Notes under the pieces: generated by a model
What the model was told of the DNA's origin: nothing
The model's database searches: none
The model's input: only the letters and a program-made list of their open reading frames with translations
Shown: piece after piece, positions 1 to 7,741 of the stretch
How positions within the stretch are numbered: position 1 is the stretch's first letter
Layout of the letters: each line of letters opens with the position of its first letter
Origin: CAZWVM01 sp964637705
GTDB taxonomy: Bacteria; UBA8481
Direction: 5' to 3'
NCBI GenBank assembly: GCA_964637705.1
Contig: CAZWVM010000025.1
Coordinates: 1-26,601 of the forward strand
Length of the DNA: 26,601 nucleotides
Made by a program: the position numbers and the translations under genes

Positions 1-284
<284 letters not shown>

Positions 285-609
285 CCGCCGCCCGCGATTC
301 CGGGTTCCGGAGCCGGGACCGGCGTCGCGACAAGGAGTCGGTCGGGAACGGGTCAGGATGGGGCCCGGGTGACGCGGAACGCGGAAAGGGAGGCCGCGAC
401 CGCGGATAACGCCCGGCTCGGGGATGGGGATGACGCGGGCGGAAGGCGGCGGTTGAGAACCGGCAGAGAACCGGACGCCGCTTCTCCGCTTCGCTGCTCC
501 TCCGGGTCGAAACCCGCCGCATGCCTCGCTCCGGCCCGATCACGATCATGTCGTCGTCTTCATGAATCGCGCCTGCCGCCCTCCCGTGCGTCCTGCGCGT
601 CGTGAGCCT
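285..609. other. Non-coding stretch after recA
   Basis: No convincing gene lies in this stretch on either strand: the open frames are composition-driven and resemble no family I know, and recX is absent. It contains a direct repeat of GAGAACCGG (455-463 and 466-474, 11-base period) and several short self-complementary GC-rich segments around 445-490. It ends at a strong plus-strand terminator, so it is either a long recA 3' UTR or contains an untranslated RNA. I cannot choose from sequence alone. Confidence 0.5.
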
Positions 610-643
610 GGCCGCGATCCCCGTCGGATCGCGGCCTTTTTTT
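610..643 (+). terminator. Rho-independent terminator
   Basis: A perfect 11-base-pair stem GGCCGCGATCC / GGATCGCGGCC (610-620 and 626-636) with a 5-base CCGTC loop is followed at once by seven T (637-643). This is a textbook intrinsic terminator for plus-strand transcription. It closes the recA transcript, or an RNA from the gap, and isolates the ispC promoter downstream. Confidence 0.93.
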
Positions 644-701
644 GCCCCGTTCGATGCCCCTCCCGGGGGCGGGTGATCGTCCTTTCGTTCCAACCCCCTC
701 T

Positions 702-730
702 TCGACACGCCGTCGCGGATTTGATAATGT
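702..730 (+). promoter_or_regulatory. Extended -10 promoter of ispC, predicted leaderless
   Basis: A -35 box TCGACA (702-707, 5 of 6 to consensus), a 17-base spacer ending in the extended -10 element TGA, and a -10 box TAATGT (725-730) lie just before the ispC ATG at 737. Only six bases separate the -10 from the ATG, so transcription should start at or next to the start codon. There is no Shine-Dalgarno. An alternative -10, GATAAT at 723-728, gives nearly the same start. This arrangement supports ATG 737 as the true start. Confidence 0.65.
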
Positions 731-736
731 CCCTCC

Positions 737-1966
737 ATGCCTTACAGGAAACTCTTGAAGACCCTGCACTCCCAGCCCGGCCGGTTCTCGGAGGGGCCGG
801 CCTTTCGCGGCCGGCGCGCGCGCCGCGGCGCGCCGATCCGCGTCGCCCTTTTCGGCTGCACGGGATCGATCGGCACGAACACCATCGACGTGGTTTCGCG
901 GAATCCGGACCGCCTGAAAATCGTCGCCCTCGCCGCCGGCCGCTCCGAACGCGAGCTTCTCGCCCGGGCCCGCGCGCTCGGGATCGACGCGAAGGACCTC
1001 GCGATCGCGGCGAGGAGCGAGCATGTCCCGTCGGGGCCGGGCGCCCTGCGCGAGCTCGCCCGGCGCGGCGATTACGACGTCTGCGTCAACGCGGTCGTCG
1101 GGGCGGCGGGGCTCGAGGTGACCCTCGGGGCCCTCGAGGCCGGCCGGGACATCGCGCTCGCCAACAAGGAGTCTCTCGTCATGGCGGGCGAACTCGTCAT
1201 GCGCCGCGCCGCCGAGGCCGGCCTCTCCGTCGTGCCGATCGACTCCGAGCACTCCTCGCTGCGCGCCTGTCTCCGCGGCCGCCGCTCCGACGAGATTCGA
1301 CGCGTCTTCCTCACCGCCTCGGGCGGGCCTTTCCGGGGCCGCCCCGTCGGCTCCTTCGACGACGTGACCGTCGAGGAGGCGCTCAATCACCCGACCTGGA
1401 AGATGGGCCCGAAGATCACGATCGACAGCGCGACTCTGATGAACAAGGGGCTCGAGATCATCGAGGCGCGCTGGCTCTTCGACATCCCGGAGTCGAAGAT
1501 CGCGGTGGTGACGCATCCCCAGTCGATCATCCACGCGATGGCCGAGCACGAGGATGGGACGCTCGTCGCCGAATTGGCGCCGGCCGACATGAGGATCCCC
1601 ATCCAGCGCTCCCTCATCCCGGACGGCGCTTTCGCCTCGCCCCTCGATCTTCTCGCCCTTCCCCCGCTCACCTTCGAGGCCCCGGACCGTAAGGCGTTTC
1701 CCTGCCTGGACCTCGCGCGCCGCGCCCTCGAGCGCGGCGGCACATCGCCCTGCGTCCTGAACGCGGCCAACGAGATCGCGGTCCACGCCTTCCTCGAAAA
1801 GAGAATCCGGTTCGGCGCGATTCCTGCTATAATTCGCGACACGCTCGAGGCATACGCGCCGCGCCCCGCCCGGAGCGAGGAGGACGTGTACGGGGCCGAC
1901 CGCTGGGCGCGCCTCTTCGCGGCCGGCTTGCTGGACGGCGCCCGCGCGGAAGCGGGACGCGGCTGA
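737..1966 (+). CDS. ispC: 1-deoxy-D-xylulose 5-phosphate reductoisomerase (IspC/Dxr)
   Basis: Second step of the MEP isoprenoid pathway: NADPH- and metal-dependent rearrangement and reduction of DXP to MEP in the cytosol. The 409 residues show the nucleotide loop GCTGSIG (40-46), LANKESLVMAGE (141-152), metal ligands D169 and E171 in PIDSEHSS and E240 in NKGLEIIEA, TASGGPF (193-199), the HPTWKMGPKI segment (218-227) and HPQSIIHAM. The N-terminus has about 30 basic residues before the Rossmann fold, more than in E. coli IspC. There is no in-frame GTG or ATG closer to the fold, and a leaderless promoter points to this ATG. It is the first gene of a long operon; rseP follows after 34 bases and ispG, a later MEP enzyme, is two genes on. 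Confidence 0.96.
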   Translation: MPYRKLLKTLHSQPGRFSEGPAFRGRRARRGAPIRVALFGCTGSIGTNTIDVVSRNPDRLKIVALAAGRSERELLARARALGIDAKDLAIAARSEHVPSGPGALRELARRGDYDVCVNAVVGAAGLEVTLGALEAGRDIALANKESLVMAGELVMRRAAEAGLSVVPIDSEHSSLRACLRGRRSDEIRRVFLTASGGPFRGRPVGSFDDVTVEEALNHPTWKMGPKITIDSATLMNKGLEIIEARWLFDIPESKIAVVTHPQSIIHAMAEHEDGTLVAELAPADMRIPIQRSLIPDGAFASPLDLLALPPLTFEAPDRKAFPCLDLARRALERGGTSPCVLNAANEIAVHAFLEKRIRFGAIPAIIRDTLEAYAPRPARSEEDVYGADRWARLFAAGLLDGARAEAGRG

Positions 1967-2000
1967 GGGCGAACGAGTCAACGAGTAAAGGACGAGAATC

Positions 2001-3548
2001 TTGATCTGGGAATTCATCTATCGCTTCGGCTCCTCTCTCTTCGCCTTCCTCTTCGTCATCGGCGTCGCCATCTTCATCCACGAATTGGGCCATTTCCTCT
2101 TCGCCAAGCGCTACGGCGTCCGCGTCTACACCTTCTCGCTCGGGTTCGGCAAGACGATCTGGTCCCGGGTCTACGGCGAAACCGAGTACCGGCTTGCCTG
2201 GATCCCGATGGGCGGTTACGTCAAGATGAGCGGCGAGGACCCGTCGGAGGCGCGCACGGGAGCCTCCGACGAGTTCGCCTCCAAGCCCGTCTGGCAGAGG
2301 GCCGCCATCATCGTCGCCGGTCCCCTCGCCAACATCCTCCTCGGGTTCGCGCTCGCCGTCGGACTCTACCTCCACGGGCTCGAGTCGCCCGGTTTCGTCA
2401 ACCGCATCGGGATCATCGCCGAGAACTCGCCCGTCCTCTCCGCGGGCCTCCGTGTCGGGGACGTGATCGAGGCCGTCGAGGGCGCGCCCGTCTCCTCATG
2501 GTTCGAGATCGAACGGATCGAGCGCGCCTCGGAGGGGAAACCGCTGAGGCTCTCCGTCCTTCGCGACACGGCGCGCTTCGAGACGACGGTCGTTCCCGGC
2601 CGCCTCGAGTTCCCGGCGGAACTCGACGCCCTCTCCCGCCTCCAGCTGGATATCGACGTCGCGCTGGTCGGAGGCGGTACCCTGGAGATGGCGGCCTGGT
2701 GGGATCCCGTGATCGGGGAGATGAAGGAGGACGGGGCGGCGCGCAAGGCCGGACTCATGCCCGGCGATCGCATCCTCTCCATCGCCGACACCCCGATCGT
2801 GCAGTGGTTCGACGTGGCCCGGACGATCCGCACCCTGCCCCTGCCGGACACGCGGCTCGTCCTCAGGGACCGCTGGTGGAAGGGCGTGGCGCCCGCGTGG
2901 AGCACAGACGTCTTAGGCCACTTCTGGCCCGAGACCGCGATCGTCAGGGACACGATTCCCGGGGTGACGGTGGAGTTCATGCGCGGAGGGGAGACGCAAA
3001 CCCTCGCGGTGCTGCCCCAGATCGGGCACTCGCAGCGCGGCGACGGCTCGATCGAGAGCTTCCTGGCGATCGGCGTCTCGCCGGTCATGAAGCCCGAACC
3101 GCGCGGCCTTCTTCACGCCTCGATCTCCGCGGTCTTCATGACGGTGAAGATGGGCAAGCTCATCATCGCCACCCTCGACAAGCTCATCCGTCGCGAGATC
3201 TCCGCCAAGTTGCTCGCGGGACCCCTGGGCATCGCCCAGGGATCCGGTTCCTCCTTCCGCGAGGGCGGTTTCAAGCAGCTCGTCTACTTCCTCGCCCTCA
3301 TCTCCGTCAACCTCGGCGTCGTCAACCTCATCCCCTTCCCGCTCCTCGACGGCGGCTGGCTCTTCATCTTCCTCCTCTACGAGGCTCTGGCGCGCCGGCC
3401 GATGCCGCAGAAGATTCAGGAACGCGTCATGCAGGCCGGTCTCGCCGGGCTCCTCGTCCTCATCCTCTTCATCACCTACAACGACCTGGGCCGGATGCTC
3501 GGATTCCAGACCGTGGACGAGGTGGTGCAGTCCGGGCAGAAGAAGTGA
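2001..3548 (+). CDS. rseP: RseP-type site-2 intramembrane zinc metalloprotease
   Basis: Inner-membrane protease that in studied bacteria cuts anti-sigma factors or remnant signal peptides within the membrane. Residues 27-31 are the zinc motif HELGH inside the first membrane segment; GPLAN follows at 107-111; the third zinc ligand is D450 in LDGG (449-452) in a C-terminal membrane segment. Two PDZ-like domains lie between, near 130-200 and 235-340. At 515 residues it exceeds E. coli RseP (450); the extra length is mainly in and after the second PDZ, including a tryptophan-rich part near 290-310. The chosen start is TTG at 2001, preceded by AAGGAC; no better start is visible before the first membrane helix. 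The ispC-rseP neighbourhood is common in bacteria. The stop overlaps ispG by GTGA. Confidence 0.93.
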   Translation: MIWEFIYRFGSSLFAFLFVIGVAIFIHELGHFLFAKRYGVRVYTFSLGFGKTIWSRVYGETEYRLAWIPMGGYVKMSGEDPSEARTGASDEFASKPVWQRAAIIVAGPLANILLGFALAVGLYLHGLESPGFVNRIGIIAENSPVLSAGLRVGDVIEAVEGAPVSSWFEIERIERASEGKPLRLSVLRDTARFETTVVPGRLEFPAELDALSRLQLDIDVALVGGGTLEMAAWWDPVIGEMKEDGAARKAGLMPGDRILSIADTPIVQWFDVARTIRTLPLPDTRLVLRDRWWKGVAPAWSTDVLGHFWPETAIVRDTIPGVTVEFMRGGETQTLAVLPQIGHSQRGDGSIESFLAIGVSPVMKPEPRGLLHASISAVFMTVKMGKLIIATLDKLIRREISAKLLAGPLGIAQGSGSSFREGGFKQLVYFLALISVNLGVVNLIPFPLLDGGWLFIFLLYEALARRPMPQKIQERVMQAGLAGLLVLILFITYNDLGRMLGFQTVDEVVQSGQKK

Positions 3549-5224
3549 GACGTCGCGCCACGCGCGAGGTGCGCCTCTCCGCGGGCGTCGCGGGTGTCGC
3601 CGACCGCGCGATCGGCGGCGGCCGCCCGATCGTCATCCAGTCGATGACGACGGCCGCGCCCTCCGATGTCGCGGGCACGGTCGACGAGTGCGTCCGTCTG
3701 CACGAGGCCGGGTGCGAGCTGACGAGGATCTCGACGCCCAAGGTTCCCGACGCCGCGAACCTCGCGGCGATCCGCCGCGAGCTGCGCGCGCGCGGCATCC
3801 CGACGCCCCTCTCCGCCGACATTCACTTCGTGCCCGCGGCGGCCCTCGAGGCGGCGAAGCACGTCGAGAAGGTTCGGATCAACCCGGGCAATTTCGCCGA
3901 TGCGAAGGCCGGGCGGCTCCTCGACTTCACCGGAGCCTCCTATGAGGCGGAACTGGAGCGCGTGCGCGGGACCTTCGCCCCGCTCGTCGATCGCCTGCGT
4001 TCGCGCGGCGCCGCGCTCCGCATCGGCACGAACCATGGATCCCTCTCCGACCGGATTCTCTCGCGCTACGGCGACACGCCGGAGGGCATGGTGGAGTCGG
4101 CGATGGAATACCTGAGACTCGGCCGCGCGCTCGATTATCACGACATGGTCGTCTCGATGAAGTCGTCGAATCCACGCGTCATGGTCCAGGCCGTGCGCCG
4201 CCTCGTCGCGGCGATGAACCGCGAGGGCTTCGACTGTCCCCTTCACCTCGGCGTGACCGAGGCCGGGGAAGGGGAGGACGGCCGCTTGCGCTCCGCCGCG
4301 GGGATCGGGGCCCTGCTCTGCGACGGGATCGGGGATACCATCCGGGTTTCGCTCGCCGAGCCGCCGGAGGCCGAGATCCCCGTGGCGCGGGAACTTGCCG
4401 CGCTCTTTCCCTTCACCGGGTTCACGGCCGGCCTGGAGGCGCCGCTCATGGAGGGGCGTCGTGCGACGAAGCCCGTCGGGATCCTCGGAGGCGCGAACCC
4501 GGTGCGCCTCTTCGGATCCGATACGGTCGACGGATTCGAGATCCCGGTGGAGGTGCGGGCGGAGGACCTGCCCGGTCTCGTCACGATCGACCCCGCCGAG
4601 GGGAGCACGGGGGCGGATCTGCTCACGGGCCTGCCGGAGCGCGCGCCCTGCTGGCGTCTCGTCATCACCCGCCCCGCCGAGTCGCTCGCTCTCCTGCGCG
4701 CTCTCGCGCCGCGCCTGGCCGACGCCCCGCTCGTCCTCTCCTATCGCCACTCCGGCAAGGCCTCCCTCCCGCTCTCGGCCGCCGTCGCGCTGGGGGCTCC
4801 GCTCATCGAGGGTTATGGTGACGCCGTCGAGATCCTTCCGGCTCCCGGCGCCGCCGATGCTCCCTCGAGGCATTCCCTCGCCCTCGGCATTCTCCAGAAC
4901 TCGTTGACCCGCATCTCGCGCGTCGAGATCATCGCCTGCCCCTCCTGCGGCCGCACGCTCTTCGACCTGCCGGAGGTGACGCGCGAGGTGAAGAGACGCT
5001 TCGCGCGATTGAAGGGGGTCAAGATCGCGGTCATGGGCTGCATCGTGAACGGCCCCGGCGAAATGGCGGACGCGGACTATGGCTTCGTCGGAGGAGCGCC
5101 CGGGAAGATCAGCCTCTACCGCGGCCAGTCGTGCGTGACGAGGAACATCCCGATCGCGGAGGCGTATGACCGGCTCGAGGAGCTGATCCGGGGTGACGGG
5201 AAATGGTCGGAGTCGGCCCCGTGA
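3545..5224 (+). CDS. ispG: 4-hydroxy-3-methylbut-2-enyl-diphosphate synthase, long (insert-containing) form
   Basis: Penultimate MEP-pathway step: reductive ring opening of MEcPP to HMBPP by a [4Fe-4S] enzyme. The 559 residues start at GTG 3545, which overlaps the rseP stop as GTGA. The N-terminal TIM barrel (PIVIQSMTT at 28-36, ADIHFVP, KVRINPGN, IGTNHGSL) is followed by a roughly 160-residue extra domain (about 290-455), then the cluster domain with C465 and C468 (CPSCG), C499 (MGCIVNGPGE) and E506, spaced as in E. coli IspG (372 residues). Long forms with such an insert are known from plants, chlamydiae and some other bacteria. The family call is firm. A fusion with another enzyme is not indicated, since the insert sits at the place known from long-form IspG. 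Confidence 0.95.
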   Translation: MRRRATREVRLSAGVAGVADRAIGGGRPIVIQSMTTAAPSDVAGTVDECVRLHEAGCELTRISTPKVPDAANLAAIRRELRARGIPTPLSADIHFVPAAALEAAKHVEKVRINPGNFADAKAGRLLDFTGASYEAELERVRGTFAPLVDRLRSRGAALRIGTNHGSLSDRILSRYGDTPEGMVESAMEYLRLGRALDYHDMVVSMKSSNPRVMVQAVRRLVAAMNREGFDCPLHLGVTEAGEGEDGRLRSAAGIGALLCDGIGDTIRVSLAEPPEAEIPVARELAALFPFTGFTAGLEAPLMEGRRATKPVGILGGANPVRLFGSDTVDGFEIPVEVRAEDLPGLVTIDPAEGSTGADLLTGLPERAPCWRLVITRPAESLALLRALAPRLADAPLVLSYRHSGKASLPLSAAVALGAPLIEGYGDAVEILPAPGAADAPSRHSLALGILQNSLTRISRVEIIACPSCGRTLFDLPEVTREVKRRFARLKGVKIAVMGCIVNGPGEMADADYGFVGGAPGKISLYRGQSCVTRNIPIAEAYDRLEELIRGDGKWSESAP

Positions 5225-5874
5225 AGCTTGCCGGCGCGAGAATCCTCGTCACCGGCGCCGCGCGCCGCGTCGGGAAGGCCGTCGCCGACGACCTCGAGGC
5301 CCATGGCGCGCGAGTCTTCCGCCATGCGCGAGCGGACGGGGACCTGGCCCGGGCCTCGGATTGCGAGGCGATCGTCGACCGCGCGGCAACCGCGATGGGA
5401 GGGCTCGACGGGATGGTGCTCTCGGCCTCCGTCTTCCGCCGGACCCCTCTCGACGAGATCACGGCCGCGGATTGGGACGAGTTTCTCGGCGTCAACACCC
5501 GTTCCGTCGCGCTCATGATTCTCAGGGCCCGGCGCGTGATCGCGGCGGGCGCCGTCGTCGTCATCGGCGACGGGAGCACGAAGCGCCCCTGGAGGCATTA
5601 CCTTCCTTACGCCGTTTCCAAGGCGGCACTCCGGCCGCTCGTCGAGAATCTCGCCCTGGAACTCGCCCCGTCGATCCGCGTGAACATCGTCTCGCCCGGC
5701 CCGGTCCTGCCGCCCGACGCGGCCACGGAGGAGGACGTCGCGAGGTTGACGGCGCTCCAGCCCCTGAAACGCCTGGGCACCCCGGAGTCCCTTCTCCCCG
5801 CGATCCGCGACGCGCTGACGAACGAGTTCATGACCGGGGCCGAGATCCGGATCGACGGAGGGAGAGGGCTGTGA
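5221..5874 (+). CDS. Short-chain dehydrogenase/reductase, pteridine-reductase/FolM-like
   Basis: A Rossmann-fold NAD(P)H oxidoreductase of 217 residues. The cofactor loop TGAARRVG (11-18), with arginine before the last glycine, is typical of pteridine and dihydromonapterin reductases, as is the SxFxxTPL pattern here (SVFRRTPL, 70-77). Catalytic residues S119, Y130 and K134 (YAVSK) are present. The usual NNA motif reads LSAS, so the structural asparagines are missing. The C-terminal IDGGRGL fits the SDR end. I favour GTG 5221, which overlaps the ispG stop as GTGA with GGAG eight bases upstream; ATG 5203 is in frame and would add six residues. The substrate is unproven: a pterin, or a sugar or lipid substrate given the neighbours. 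Confidence 0.85.
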   Translation: MKLAGARILVTGAARRVGKAVADDLEAHGARVFRHARADGDLARASDCEAIVDRAATAMGGLDGMVLSASVFRRTPLDEITAADWDEFLGVNTRSVALMILRARRVIAAGAVVVIGDGSTKRPWRHYLPYAVSKAALRPLVENLALELAPSIRVNIVSPGPVLPPDAATEEDVARLTALQPLKRLGTPESLLPAIRDALTNEFMTGAEIRIDGGRGL

Positions 5875-6806
5875 AGAAGGCGAAGAGAAGGTCGCCGCTT
5901 CGGCGGGCGGATAGGTTCCCGGCGCCATCGTCGGCGACGCCGGCGGAACGGGAACGTTGGATCGAGATCGAGGCTTTGGGGAGAGCCCGGAAGGGCGCGC
6001 GGATCGAGTGCGTGGGGGCGAACCGCGTTCGGGCTCTCATCGTCGAGACCGTGCCGTCGCTGGAAACGAGGGTCTTCGGCCTGAAGAGGATCCACTTCGA
6101 CATCGTTCCGGTGCCCGAGTGCACGGACGGAGCGGAGAGGATTCTCCTTCGCGTCGAGGAGCGCATCCCCCCGGGATCGTGCGCGAGCCTGCGCCTTCCC
6201 GGCGACGCGGGTCCCCTGGCATGGCGTTTCCAGGAGGCCGGCTGGCTCTGGGCCGACCTCTCGATCGATTACGCCTTCACCGCGTCGCCCGAGTCGCTGC
6301 CGGGGCCGTGGACCGTGCGGCCGGTGAAGCCGGGGGAGCGATCCGGTCTCGCGCGTGCCCTGGCACGGTCTCTTTCCGACGGGCGCCTGATCCGGACTCG
6401 CTTCACGACAGACCGGGCGCTCGCGCCGCACGCGCGGGAACTCTACGATGCCTGGGCTCTCGAGCGACTTGCGTCCGTGAACCGGTCCGAGGTCTTCGGC
6501 TGGACGGTACGCGAGCCGGGCCGGACCGCGGCCGGATGCCTGATCGCAAGCCGCGTCTCGGGCGATGACGCCGTGGCCCGGATCGAATTGAACGCCGTCT
6601 TTCCCGGCATGCGCTCGCGCGGGGCCTACACCGCCCTCGCCGCCCAGTCCCTCGAACAGCTCTTCGCGGCCGGCTTTCGCGAGATCCGGGTGAGGACGTC
6701 GGGCTCGACGCTCTCCGTGCAGCGGGTCTGGCAGAGGCTGGGAGGGCGACCGCGTTCATCGGACATCGTGCTTCATCGCCCCGCGTCTGGTAGGATCCGC
6801 CCGTGA
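5871..6806 (+). CDS. GNAT-family acetyltransferase, WecD-like
   Basis: 311 residues starting at GTG 5871, overlapping the SDR stop as GTGA. The C-terminal half has a GNAT acetyl-CoA fold: FGWTVREPGRTAAGCLIAS, then RIELNAVFPGMRSRGAYTAL with a modified RxRGxx loop for pyrophosphate binding, and a final strand and helix with VRTSGSTLSVQRVWQRLGG, where the family usually has an N..A...Y/W..LGF pattern. The N-terminal half, with FQEAGWLWADLSIDYAF, resembles the substrate domain of WecD/RffC acyltransferases, which acetylate dTDP-4-amino-sugars. Between a short-chain reductase and a lipid-linked glycosyltransferase, a sugar-amine acetyltransferase is the best guess; the substrate is inference. The N-terminus is strongly basic. 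Confidence 0.72.
   Translation: MKKAKRRSPLRRADRFPAPSSATPAERERWIEIEALGRARKGARIECVGANRVRALIVETVPSLETRVFGLKRIHFDIVPVPECTDGAERILLRVEERIPPGSCASLRLPGDAGPLAWRFQEAGWLWADLSIDYAFTASPESLPGPWTVRPVKPGERSGLARALARSLSDGRLIRTRFTTDRALAPHARELYDAWALERLASVNRSEVFGWTVREPGRTAAGCLIASRVSGDDAVARIELNAVFPGMRSRGAYTALAAQSLEQLFAAGFREIRVRTSGSTLSVQRVWQRLGGRPRSSDIVLHRPASGRIRP
6788..6796 (+). promoter_or_regulatory. Possible internal extended -10 before the glycosyltransferase
   Basis: TGG followed by TAGGAT (6791-6796) forms an extended -10 whose end lies six bases before the GTG at 6803, the same geometry as at ispC and dapF. It sits inside the acetyltransferase coding sequence and no -35 is visible, so it may be chance or an internal leaderless promoter. 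Confidence 0.3.
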
Positions 6807-7741
6807 GCGCGGCGCCTTCGATCTCTCCCGGAGTCTCCTTCGTCGTCCCCGTCTACAACGCGTCGGGACACCTCGAGGCGTGGCGCGCCGCGATGAACGA
6901 GGCCCTGGAACGGCTCGATGAGGCGTGGGAGGTCGTTCTCGTCGACGACGGGTCGAGCGACGGTTCGTGGGAGATCATCGCCGGCTGGGCTCGCGAGTCT
7001 GCCCGCTTCCGCGCCTTCGGGCTGACACGGAACTTCGGGCAGCATGCCGCGATGACGGCCGGGTTCACGAAGGCGCGCGGCACCGTGATCATGTCGCTCG
7101 ACGACGACCTGCAGATTCCCCCCTCGGTCATCCCGGCCTTCGTCGAGGCCGCGCGCGGGGGCGCGGACGTGGTCGCGGGTTATCGGAAGAACCGGGCGGA
7201 CGCCTTCCTGTCCCGCCAGGTTCCCTCCTTCCTTCTCAATCGATTCTTCCGACGCATCACGGGTGCCCGGCGCCGGGACTTCGGGTGCAACCACGTGGCC
7301 TACCGCCGCTGGGTCGTCGAGGCGATGCTCGACTGCTCCGATCGCAGGCGGTTCACGCCGGAACTGGTGGCGTGGACGGGGGGCAGGCTGGAGCAGATCG
7401 AGGTGCCTCACGCCGACGGGCCTTCTCGCTACAGCCTGGCCCGCCTCATCCGCTTGAACCTCGTTCTGGCGACGCATTACACGCTCTGGCCCGTGCACAT
7501 TGCCGCCATCGTGGGCGGCGTTTTGCTCGTCGCCTTCGCCATCGTTTCGTTCACGCGGCCCGACCTGCACAACGAACTCCGCTTCCATTACTCCCTGATC
7601 AACACCGCTCTCCTCGGGTCCGTGCTCTCCCTTTTCGGCACCACGGCGATCCTCGTCGAACGTTTGATCGACGAGGTCGTTCGTCGTCCGCTCTTCCTCA
7701 TCCATCCGGACAGGGTCGTCGACAAGGACGCGCGTGGCTGA
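6803..7741 (+). CDS. Membrane glycosyltransferase family 2, ArnC/DPM1-like
   Basis: 312 residues from GTG 6803, overlapping the acetyltransferase stop as GTGA. The GT-A catalytic domain has FVVPVYN (13-19), VDDGSSDGS (47-55), RNFGQHAAMTAGF and the metal-binding D100-D102 in SLDDDLQIPP. Two hydrophobic helices (about 229-252 and 266-288) follow, the layout of polyprenyl-phosphate glycosyltransferases such as ArnC, GtrB and dolichol-phosphate mannose synthase, which transfer a sugar from a nucleotide donor to undecaprenyl or dolichyl phosphate at the inner membrane. The donor sugar cannot be read from sequence. Its place downstream of two isoprenoid-precursor enzymes suits a user of a polyprenyl carrier. 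Confidence 0.88.
   Translation: MSAAPSISPGVSFVVPVYNASGHLEAWRAAMNEALERLDEAWEVVLVDDGSSDGSWEIIAGWARESARFRAFGLTRNFGQHAAMTAGFTKARGTVIMSLDDDLQIPPSVIPAFVEAARGGADVVAGYRKNRADAFLSRQVPSFLLNRFFRRITGARRRDFGCNHVAYRRWVVEAMLDCSDRRRFTPELVAWTGGRLEQIEVPHADGPSRYSLARLIRLNLVLATHYTLWPVHIAAIVGGVLLVAFAIVSFTRPDLHNELRFHYSLINTALLGSVLSLFGTTAILVERLIDEVVRRPLFLIHPDRVVDKDARG

Noticed and set aside
455..474. GAGAACCGG direct repeat as a LexA box
   Set aside because: The 9-base direct repeat is not a palindrome and lies downstream of recA, so an SOS operator is not supported.
285..605. recX after recA
   Set aside because: No frame shows RecX-like three-helix repeats; all frames here look like GC-driven noise.
560..2017. Long minus-strand open frames over ispC and similar long antisense frames over ispG, tig and the PilZ gene
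   Set aside because: They are complementary-frame shadows that stay open because of high third-position GC; they match no family, and the sense strand holds well-conserved proteins.
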